This document shows positions 1 through 5,664 of a stretch of DNA of 64,000 nucleotides, piece by piece. Both the position numbers and the translations under genes were made by a program. The notes beneath the pieces were generated by a model. The model did no database searches. It had not been told where the DNA came from and saw nothing but the letters and a program-made list of their open reading frames with translations. Source of the DNA: Paraferrimonas sedimenticola (lineage in GTDB: Bacteria > Pseudomonadota > Gammaproteobacteria > Enterobacterales > Shewanellaceae); the NCBI RefSeq assembly GCF_002282855.1, contig NZ_NRIR01000003.1:1-64000 (forward strand), written 5' to 3'. Each line of letters opens with the position of its first letter. Positions within the stretch are counted from its first letter, which is position 1.

Positions 1-9
1 ATTCTGCCA

Positions 10-93
10 AACGACCGCTTTTGGCAGGTGGTTGTATGTCGTAGCCTGAGATCGCATGATGAGGCTTAGCTTGGCCCTTAGCTGCCGGTCATT
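10..93 (+). repeat. Cassette-associated hairpin repeat, copy A
   Basis: First of six related repeats in the 5' array. It shares the core GAGGCTTAGCTTGGCCC plus TTAGCTGCC with the other copies. A left box AAACGACCG near 9-17 is the near reverse complement of CGGTCATTT near 85-93, so the whole element can fold into a long imperfect hairpin. From GACCGCTT to GAGGC is 48 bp, exactly as in copy F. The outer arms recall integron attC sites, but the right end lacks the canonical GTTRRRY core, so attC identity is not established. Confidence 0.75.
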
Positions 94-197
94 TCTCAGT
101 GTAGACTTGATAGGTTTGGTGATTGATATGGTCCCAATCGATTAAATTGGTTTTAATCACAGCTCACTTTTGTTTCTACAGACTTGGGAGAAGTGCA

Positions 198-569
198 GTG
201 TCTGATGGCAATCTATCACCTGTTGGATGGTATGTTGGTTCGTACTTGCTGAGGTTCATCGAGCTAGATAAATCTGGCAATTATGACGACGAGAACAAGT
301 TCTTATCCTGGGAAAATACGGTATTAGTTCAGGCGAGTGATCCAGAAGATGCTTATGACAAACTGGAGCAGATAGCTTCGGAGCACACAGAACCATACAA
401 AGGTGGTGCTGAAGGAGTTGCTGTTCAATGGGTCTTTGAAGGAGTAACTGAAATACTGCCTATTTATGAAGAGCTAGAACATGGAACAGAGATTATGTTT
501 TCGGAATCTACTCGGAAGCTAAAAAACCTGAAAAAAATAGTGAAAACCAAAGGCGATTTCGCTCTTTAG
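198..569 (+). CDS. DUF4288 family protein
   Basis: Small soluble protein of about 123 aa resembling DUF4288. It has an N-terminal WYVGSYLLRF strand, a central WEN motif, a QASDPEDAYDKLEQIA helix, a VQWVFEGVTEI segment and a closing HGTEIMFSE. The function of the family is unknown to me. The frame is open from 123, but a GTG at 198 is preceded by GGGAG with a 7-nt gap and gives the family's usual length, so I use that start. It lies between repeat copies A and B, on the same strand as all other genes in the array, so it reads as one cassette-like unit. It is AT-richer than the core genes further right. Confidence 0.75.
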   Translation: MSDGNLSPVGWYVGSYLLRFIELDKSGNYDDENKFLSWENTVLVQASDPEDAYDKLEQIASEHTEPYKGGAEGVAVQWVFEGVTEILPIYEELEHGTEIMFSESTRKLKNLKKIVKTKGDFAL

Positions 570-589
570 TGGGCGGAGTTAGGTTTGGA

Positions 590-625
590 TTCGAGGCATA
601 GCTTGGCCCTAAGCTGTCATTCGTA
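590..625 (+). repeat. Cassette-associated hairpin repeat, copy B
   Basis: Starts about 20 bp after the DUF4288 stop codon. The core GAGGCATAGCTTGGCCC and TAAGCTGTCATTCG is related to copies A and F. AGCTT and AAGCT pair around GGCCCT in the inner stem. The upstream extension seen in copies A, C and F is not recognisable here. Confidence 0.7.
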
Positions 626-737
626 TGCGTGCGAACATTATTGAGAGTTCGCGTTCTTGGAGGCTTGTTTATACCGCGATATTCAGAGTATTATCGAAAA
701 AACAGTCTAAGTTCGCTGTTATGTGCTATGGAGTGGC

Positions 738-1118
738 ATGAATCTCAATCAAGTAACACTACCAGTAAACAATATGCCAGAAGCTACAGAGTTTTATTTG
801 AAACTTGGCTTCACTCAAATTGTTGATACTGAACATTACGCAAGATTTGAGTCTCCTGAAGGTGAATCGACTTTCTCATTATCTCTCGAAAATACGCAGT
901 TTAATAATGGCACTGTCATTTACTTCGAAAGTAAAAACTTGGATGAATGGGTAAGTAATTTAAAACAAAAAGGGATTCAATTTATTCAAGAGCCTACAGA
1001 TCAAAGGTACTTGTGGCGTGAAGCTATCATAGAGGACCCGTCTGGGAATAAAATTAAATTATATTGGGCTGGTGAAAACCGCCTCAATCCTCCATGGCGT
1101 GTGGAAATTCGCTCGTAA
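738..1118 (+). CDS. VOC-family (glyoxalase/bleomycin-resistance-like) protein
   Basis: Protein of about 126 aa with the vicinal-oxygen-chelate fold pattern: an opening NLNQVTLPVNNMPEATEFY helix, LGFTQIVDTEHYARFESPEG, and a closing WREAIIEDPSGNKIKLYWAGE. Members bind a metal and act as lyases, dioxygenases or drug-binding proteins; the substrate here cannot be inferred. The frame opens at 723, but ATG 738 with GGAG five bases upstream fits the family start. VOC proteins are common passengers of integron cassettes, which fits its place between repeat copies B and C. Confidence 0.85.
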   Translation: MNLNQVTLPVNNMPEATEFYLKLGFTQIVDTEHYARFESPEGESTFSLSLENTQFNNGTVIYFESKNLDEWVSNLKQKGIQFIQEPTDQRYLWREAIIEDPSGNKIKLYWAGENRLNPPWRVEIRS

Positions 1119-1202
1119 CAAGCTTTTAGGAGATTGGTAATCCTTCCATTTTTAACCGAAGTTAAAAGTAGAGGTTAGGCCGCCTCCTGTTTGGCTTACT
1201 GT

Positions 1203-1290
1203 GAACGGCAACTAATGCCGATGATCGTATGTCATAGCTTGGGATGGCATGGTGAGGCATCGCCTGGCCCTAAGTGGCCTTCAGTGACTA
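1203..1290 (+). repeat. Cassette-associated hairpin repeat, copy C
   Basis: Long-form copy. It shares CGTATGTCATAGCTT, GATGGCATGGTGAGGC and CTGGCCCTAAG with copies A and F. An AACGGC box near 1204-1209 stands where copy A has AACGACC. The right arm GTGGCCTTCAGTG is the most diverged of the six. It lies about 85 bp after the VOC gene. Confidence 0.7.
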
Positions 1291-1333
1291 ACGGGGCTCT
1301 CCTGCGGTGTGTGTAAGGAAGGGACATACTAGG

Positions 1334-1648
1334 TTGATAAGTTTGAACAAACTAACAGTCCTCATGGGGTTTTATCTGCTTAGCCATGCAGTACCCATTA
1401 TTATCTATGCGTTCGACGGATATTGGTTGGGCGTCATTGAAACGATATTCGATTTAGTCGGCATACCGGGGCGTGGGAACCCTATTGGGCCTGCGGGAAT
1501 CACACTCTTTTTACTAATGGTTTTAGTGTTAGTTTCCGGCTTCATAGTGCTGAAGCAACTACAGAAGGGTTTGCCAAAGTGGTGCTCTAGAGTTCTGTAT
1601 AGTGAGTATTTGTTGTTCTGTACCTTGTATCTAGTTTATATCTTCTAA
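1334..1648 (+). CDS. Small membrane protein, cassette-encoded
   Basis: Hydrophobic protein of about 104 aa with three likely membrane segments: VLMGFYLLSHAVPIIIYAF, ITLFLLMVLVLVSGFIVL and the C-terminal YSEYLLFCTLYLVYIF. I do not recognise the family. The frame opens with GTG at 1307; TTG 1334 lies downstream of AGGAAGGGA and is my preferred but uncertain start, and ATG 1364 is also possible. It sits between repeat copies C and D on the array strand. Unknown membrane proteins of this size are typical cassette cargo. Confidence 0.55.
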   Translation: MISLNKLTVLMGFYLLSHAVPIIIYAFDGYWLGVIETIFDLVGIPGRGNPIGPAGITLFLLMVLVLVSGFIVLKQLQKGLPKWCSRVLYSEYLLFCTLYLVYIF

Positions 1649-1698
1649 GTGGATGTTCTACCCTAGTATCAGCGCCTATTGTTGGCAAACAGATGACA

Positions 1699-1735
1699 GA
1701 ACGAGGCCTAAGGTGGCCCTTAGCTGCCGTTCGTT
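1699..1735 (+). repeat. Cassette-associated hairpin repeat, copy D (compact)
   Basis: The clearest fold of the set. GAACG at 1699-1703 pairs with CGTTC at 1728-1732, and CTAAGG at 1708-1713 pairs with CCTTAG at 1718-1723. A 4x4 internal loop separates the stems and TGGC is the apical loop. The outer arms carry AAC and GTT, the triplets conserved in attC sites, but the downstream bases do not match GTTRRRY. Confidence 0.75.
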
Positions 1736-1830
1736 TTGTGTTGAAGATTATTCACAGGTATCGATAAATGATTCTCTGTCTGGGCTGATTCAAGCAGAAT
1801 AACGAGGCTTGAAGAGAAGGAACTCTAACA

Positions 1831-2223
1831 ATGATATGGAAATTGTTTTTCGTCGTTTACACTTTGTTTTACCTACTAGCTATCCCTTGGAAAATTAAGA
1901 CCTACGAAAGCGGAAAAGTCCACGCAACCGGCAGGATCAAGCTAGAAGAAGCTGCAAGTATTTCGTTCCACGTCTTTGGTTGTCTGGCACTGTTTTCTCT
2001 TGCATTTGAGGTTACCGTCTTCGAGCCTTTAGTATGGACCGTTTGGTTATCTATAGGCATTGTATGGACATGCAGCCCACTGGTTTTGAAATCGCCAAAA
2101 CTTGAGGTTTTGGAAGGAAAGATTCCTAACAAGGGGCACCTATTTGGCGTTTACCTAATCGGCTGCTTAATTGTTCTGCCTCTCTACTGGGCTGCCTATG
2201 CTTGTTCTAGTCTCGTCACCTGA
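1831..2223 (+). CDS. Small membrane protein, cassette-encoded
   Basis: Protein of 130 aa with about four predicted membrane segments: residues 3-18, around 47-62 (FHVFGCLALFSLAF), around 68-85 (VWTVWLSIGIVWTC) and around 107-125 (VYLIGCLIVLPLYWAAY). I do not recognise the family. ATG 1831 has AAGGA ten bases upstream. The stop codon at 2221-2223 overlaps the first bases of repeat copy E, so coding sequence and repeat abut directly, as gene and recombination site do in integron cassettes. Confidence 0.7.
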   Translation: MIWKLFFVVYTLFYLLAIPWKIKTYESGKVHATGRIKLEEAASISFHVFGCLALFSLAFEVTVFEPLVWTVWLSIGIVWTCSPLVLKSPKLEVLEGKIPNKGHLFGVYLIGCLIVLPLYWAAYACSSLVT

Positions 2224-2258
2224 GGTTTGAATTGGCCCTTGGCTGCCATTCACGTGTC
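2215..2258 (+). repeat. Cassette-associated hairpin repeat, copy E
   Basis: Diverged short copy. TGAGGTTTGAATTGGCCC is followed by TTGGCTGCCATTCACG. It keeps the central TTGGCCCTT and the GCTGCC right box. It overlaps the stop codon of the preceding membrane-protein gene. Confidence 0.65.
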
Positions 2259-2345
2259 GGTTTGTACAAGTCTTGTTTCGCCCGTCGTTCAAAGATTATT
2301 ATCTAGAGTTCTGCACAAAGCCGCCGTTATTTGGCAAAGGAAGCT

Positions 2346-2825
2346 ATGCGATTCATCCTCACAATTTCACTCTTTCTTATAGCTGGTTGTGTTGGCAGAG
2401 TTGATATCAGCCAGCAAAATCTGTCATCTGAGATTAGTGAAAAGTGTTACTCCGCCACGAAGGAAATGATTATTTACTCTGCAGATACGTTCCCAAACCC
2501 TACGTATGAGCTGATATCTCCTAAGTTAAATAAATTACCGTGGCGAACTTCTTTAGCTCCATGGAAAGTTAAATCCACGATTGCTAAAGGCGATGTAATT
2601 AGAATTACCAAGGTTTACGATCAATCCTATGGTACTGCGGGGAGTTGTTGGGAAGTATTTGCCACGCTGAAATCTAGTTCTGAAATAGAGTTTAGAATCC
2701 CCGCTTGTTGGGTAGATCATTCCGTAGACAATTGGGTAAGGCCCAAATATCCATGGAAACAAGAGAAAACCAACGAAAAATTGCGTATTGATACAGATTT
2801 ATTGGAAGAGGTAACGTGCATATAA
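2346..2825 (+). CDS. Predicted lipoprotein, cassette-encoded
   Basis: Protein of about 159 aa. A signal sequence MRFILTISLFLIAGC ends in a lipobox (LIAGC), so it is probably a membrane-anchored periplasmic protein. The mature part is polar and aromatic, with Cys residues in KCYSATKE, GSCWEVF and IPACWVDH and a final Cys two residues from the end. The family is not recognised. The frame opens earlier with TTG at 2331, but ATG 2346 follows AAAGGA closely and starts the signal peptide cleanly. It lies between repeat copies E and F. Confidence 0.65.
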   Translation: MRFILTISLFLIAGCVGRVDISQQNLSSEISEKCYSATKEMIIYSADTFPNPTYELISPKLNKLPWRTSLAPWKVKSTIAKGDVIRITKVYDQSYGTAGSCWEVFATLKSSSEIEFRIPACWVDHSVDNWVRPKYPWKQEKTNEKLRIDTDLLEEVTCI

Positions 2826-2914
2826 CTAGTTACTTAAAAGGACTTTAAACGCTTGGCTTGTGCTCCTTAGTCGCTAATTTCAGCCAAGAAGTTTACACCA
2901 ATTAGTAAGGCTTT

Positions 2915-3000
2915 AAGGACCGCTTCCGCTCGTTCATAGCATACACTAGCTTAAGATGGCATGATGAGGCTTAGCTTGGCCCTTAGCTGCCGTTTAGTGA
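2915..3000 (+). repeat. Cassette-associated hairpin repeat, copy F
   Basis: Long-form copy and the last complete one. GACCGCTT lies 48 bp before GAGGC, as in copy A. The right part GATGAGGCTTAGCTTGG plus CCCTTAGCTGCCG is identical to copy A over more than 25 bp. The right end GCCGTTTAGTG carries a GTT. It ends about 110 bp before a broken ORF. Confidence 0.78.
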
Positions 3001-3113
3001 AGATAAATGAGAGCGCGATAAGGTTAAGACAATAGCCATGTTGTTTTGCAGAACAGGATGTATCAATATTGCCCACTCCAACGATACTCAATATGAGCAG
3101 ATAAAGGTCTACA

Positions 3114-3272
3114 ATGAAAAACCCAATAGTGAGTTTAAGCGGTCTAGGAAGCCTAGGAGCTGCTATTGCTGTGGTCATAGTAGAATCCGCCATCAGCGTT
3201 GTGACACGCAGTACAGTTCGCATCCGTAAAGCCACTGTGGTCAACCGCAAGACCGTTATCTGGGTCTTGTAG
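3114..3272 (+). pseudogene. 5' fragment of a cassette ORF, fused out of frame to antisense cytochrome sequence
   Basis: ATG 3114 follows AAAGG with a 6-nt gap and begins MKNPIVSLSGLGSLGAAIAV, a plausible small membrane-protein N terminus. From about 3175-3195 onward the bases read well on the other strand as a haem-binding cytochrome, and this frame turns into basic residues before stopping at 3272. I read it as the start of the next cassette gene, cut where the array meets the cytochrome gene. The exact joint cannot be fixed without a relative. Confidence 0.45.
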
Positions 3273-4148
3273 ACTGGTGTGGCAGGTCGCACAACCGTTA
3301 ATGGTAGCGGTAAAGACCACATCGTCCATGTGACAGGTCGAGCAGCGTTTCATGTCCATGGAGTAGTTGCTCCATAGGGCCGAATGGCCTGAATATGCCA
3401 TGCCATTGTCAGCATCGAACTTCTTACCGTGACCAAACATAGCCAAGGTATTGTTAGCCCAGCCGCCATTCTCTTTTTGGACATCGGTGTGACATACCGA
3501 ACAGGCTTCTACAACAACCACGTTTTGGTCATTATCTAAACCGTGGTGATGTTGATGCCAGCCCCACGTCGAGTTGCCAGAGGCCGCATCAAACTCACCG
3601 TGACAGGCGACGCATTTAGCATCATCTGTGGTTTGAACTTTGGCTAGGTTGTCAGACTCGTTGAACATAATACGCTTGGTGCGCGGAATACCATCATTCG
3701 CGCTCTTCCAACCAGGGCGGACGTAGCCAATACCTGTTGAATCAGCACTAACGCCTTCCTGCGGCATAACTAGACTGTACACGCCGTCGCCGGTGTGCTC
3801 TAAGGTGCCCACAGAGGTATCTGAACCGACTTGGTAGGTCACGTCGATAGTATTGGCCAACATGCCGTTTTCATCGGTGACCGTAGACATCAATTGGACG
3901 CGATCTAAAGTTTCAATGTTTTCGCCATCTTGGTTTTGAAGCGCGAACGTAACGTTAACAGTGCCGTCGCCATAGGACCACTCGAGTACTTGAGCTTGAG
4001 CTGAGGAAATGACAAGAGGAGGTTTTGGTGCTTCAGGACCTTGCGGGCCTTGTGGACCTTGGGCGCCATCTTTACCATCACTACATGCGCCAAGCGCGAA
4101 TACTGCGCTTAACATAGTAGCGAGGACTGTTTTTCTTTTTAAGGACAT
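3153..4148 (-). pseudogene. Truncated OmcA/MtrC-type surface multihaem cytochrome, five haem motifs left
   Basis: Encodes 331 aa. There is a lipoprotein signal (lipobox LGAC near residue 22), a short collagen-like GPQGPQGP stretch, an N-terminal beta domain (about residues 45-160), then five c-type haem motifs: CVACH, CSVCH, CSTCH, CATCH and CTACH. This is the domain I plus pentahaem domain II layout of OmcA/MtrC-family outer-surface decahaem cytochromes, which move electrons to extracellular metals and normally have about 650-750 aa with two such halves. The second half is missing. The protein ends 15 residues after the fifth motif in a low-complexity tail (HSNSSS) read from array DNA. AGGAG precedes the ATG. 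It may still be expressed as a pentahaem lipoprotein. Confidence 0.75.
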
Positions 4149-4390
4149 CTACTGCTCCTGCATATGAGTTTGTCGTTGTTTTTATTCGGGTCAATTCAAT
4201 TTGACCTGGTCGGATTATAGGCAGGCAAAAGAGGTTGAAATATTGCGCTTAAGCAATATCTTTATCAGTAATTTGCGAGTGCGATCAAAGTTGAGCGGCA
4301 AGTCTAATTACCAGGAGCAGATGTTTAAAAAAACACGCTCAATGTCAACTGCTTGATTGTATTTTGCACATTTACATAACAGTAAAAGTG

Positions 4391-4408
4391 ATGCATTAGT
4401 TAATGCAT
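4391..4408. promoter_or_regulatory. Perfect 8-bp inverted repeat upstream of the cytochrome gene
   Basis: ATGCATTA and TAATGCAT flank a GT spacer, about 240 bp upstream of the cytochrome start codon. It could be an operator for a dimeric regulator, but I recognise no known consensus, so the function is open. Confidence 0.35.
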
Positions 4409-4562
4409 TGTGGGTCAACAATGAAGAGCGAAATGCCCCGTAGTCCGCCGCTTATGACGTGAGCTGACTGAGTTGTTTGTTTGCCCAATAGGCGCTAGCT
4501 TTGCAGTTCTTTACTCGAAACTTCTGTCGAGACAGATATGCAAGTAGATAAGATTTCAAATT

Positions 4563-4609
4563 TGTTCATAGCTAAGATTTGTGTGTCAACGAACTTAAGA
4601 TGAGGCTTA
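4563..4609 (+). repeat. Possible degenerate left half of the array repeat
   Basis: Contains GTTCATAGC, CTTAAGATG and AGGCTTA in the same order as copy F (2932-2974), but with different spacing and without the right half. If real, the truncated cytochrome is bracketed by array repeats. The match is short and could be chance. Confidence 0.3.
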
Positions 4610-4614
4610 CTAAC

Positions 4615-5085
4615 TCAAATCCATCTCCTTACATTTTTGGCGTATTCTAAGTAAGTCTTTCCAAACTTTCCTTTAAGTAGCCGTTCTTCTGCGCGAATTT
4701 GAAATCTAGCAATGTAGGCAACAAAAGCAAACACAAGTGCTAAAGAAATTATGCTGCCTAGATAGAGTCCCCAACCGAGTAGGCATAGGGCCATACCTAG
4801 ATACATCGGATTACGTGTTAATCCATATATGTCTGTTGTAACTAAGCGGCTCGACGCGTTTGGCACACGAGGGTCAACCGTGGTTTGGTTACGTTTAAAA
4901 ACTTGTAGCCCACGAAAGATAACAGCCAAACCGACTAAGCCAAAAGCCCAACTCGTCACATGCAAAACAGGTACATCAAACGACACTTGATTTGTCGCTA
5001 TTGATGCCAGGTACATGAGAATTGCGCTCAAAAACATCACGATAATTGGCGGAACTTTGAGTTCCAGATTCAATGTATACGACAT
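4615..5085 (-). CDS. CzcN-like membrane protein of the isoprenylcysteine methyltransferase/PEMT superfamily
   Basis: 156 aa with about four membrane segments: residues 12-30, 43-60, and a hydrophobic pair around 100-125. The C-terminal signature of the ICMT/PEMT/NnrU group is clear: GLTRNPMYLGMALCLLGWGL, then RAEERLLKGKFGKTYLEYAKNVRRW. Relatives in metal-resistance operons of Cupriavidus are called CzcN or NccN; their reaction is not settled, and methyl transfer is only inferred from the fold. It is transcribed leftward from a promoter holding a MerR-type operator and is divergent from the MerR gene. This suggests metal-inducible expression. Confidence 0.75.
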   Translation of the reverse strand: MSYTLNLELKVPPIIVMFLSAILMYLASIATNQVSFDVPVLHVTSWAFGLVGLAVIFRGLQVFKRNQTTVDPRVPNASSRLVTTDIYGLTRNPMYLGMALCLLGWGLYLGSIISLALVFAFVAYIARFQIRAEERLLKGKFGKTYLEYAKNVRRWI

Positions 5086-5124
5086 AGTTAAGCAATTCCC
5101 TAATCTTCTATCTTCGGTTGGCTT

Positions 5125-5155
5125 ATACTAATACCTCTAGTAACTAGAGGTTCAA
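5125..5155 (-). promoter_or_regulatory. MerR-family operator and promoter for the CzcN-like gene
   Basis: A perfect 9+1+9 palindrome (ACCTCTAGT A ACTAGAGGT) lies at 5133-5151. On the minus strand it sits between a -35 TTGAAC (5150-5155) and a -10 TAGTAT (5125-5130) separated by 19 bp. Such an over-long spacer is the hallmark of promoters that metal-bound MerR-family activators distort into an active form. The plus-strand reading gives no good -35/-10 pair. Confidence 0.75.
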
Positions 5156-5175
5156 GTGCATTTTATTAAAATATA

Positions 5176-5616
5176 ATGGAACGAAAAACAACCAACCTGA
5201 TGTCGATTGGAAGTCTGTCTAAAGCAGCAAGCGTGAAAATACCAACGATTCGCTACTATGAACAGCAAGAGCTAATTATTGCGACGTGTCGTTCTGAAGG
5301 TAACCAACGCTTATACTCTGAAAAAGAGCTTCAACGCCTCAGATTCATAAAACATGCAAGGGACTTAGGATTTTCGCTAAATGATGTGCGAGAACTTATT
5401 TTACTTGAACAACAACCTAGTGGTTCGTGTGAGAGTGCGCATTTAATTGCCGCTCGTCATCTGCAATCCGTTTGTGTTCGTTTAGCTCAACTAGAACGAC
5501 TTAAGCATGAACTCGAACGAATGGTGTCGCTGACAGAAAGCGCAGAGAATAAACGATGTTCCGTTATCAAAGCGCTTGCCGACCACTCGCAGTGTGAAGG
5601 CGAACACTGCGCCTAG
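5176..5616 (+). CDS. MerR-family metal-responsive regulator (ZntR/CadR/PbrR-like)
   Basis: 146 aa. The N-terminal winged helix-turn-helix reads IGSLSKAASVKIPTIRYYEQ (about residues 11-30), followed by NQRLYSEKELQRLRFIKHAR and a dimerisation helix. Metal-ligand candidates are the Cys in PSGSCESAH (about residue 86), the Cys in NKRCSVIKAL (about 133), and the C-terminal CEGEHC. This pattern resembles Zn/Cd/Pb sensors more than CueR. ATG 5176 lacks a clear ribosome site; ATG 5200 would give the more usual MSIGSL start. It is divergent from the CzcN-like gene across the operator and convergent with czcA. Confidence 0.85.
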   Translation: MERKTTNLMSIGSLSKAASVKIPTIRYYEQQELIIATCRSEGNQRLYSEKELQRLRFIKHARDLGFSLNDVRELILLEQQPSGSCESAHLIAARHLQSVCVRLAQLERLKHELERMVSLTESAENKRCSVIKALADHSQCEGEHCA

Positions 5617-5626
5617 CGTGAAAAGC

Positions 5627-5658
5627 GGCCTGCCGTATCGAGATTGGCACGGCAGGCC
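5627..5658. terminator. Bidirectional terminator between merR and czcA
   Basis: A perfect 10-bp stem (GGCCTGCCGT / ACGGCAGGCC) with a 12-nt loop lies between the convergent stop codons. The T-runs on either side are weak. Confidence 0.6.
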
Positions 5659-5664
5659 TCTAAC

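Larger units (their letters stand above)
4149..4614. other. Intergenic region between the truncated cytochrome and the CzcN-like gene
   Basis: About 465 bp without a convincing gene. It holds the cytochrome promoter region, an 8+2+8 palindrome at 4391-4408, and a possible partial array repeat at 4563-4609. No clear terminator was found for the leftward CzcN-like gene. Confidence 0.6.

Noticed and set aside
629-826. Plus-strand ORF of 65 codons
   Set aside because: It overlaps the VOC gene in another frame, has no recognisable features and spans repeat-flanking DNA.
1-3000. Classical integron with canonical attC sites
   Set aside because: The repeats do not carry GTTRRRY/RYYYAAC cores consistently and no integrase gene is in the window, so I report an integron-like array without naming it an integron.
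1-3000. CRISPR array
   Set aside because: Repeats are 450-750 bp apart, contain genes between them, and vary in length; there are no cas genes.
3038-3229. Plus-strand ORF of 63 codons with many Cys and Arg
   Set aside because: It crosses the array/cytochrome joint and its Cys residues come from the antisense of the haem-motif region.
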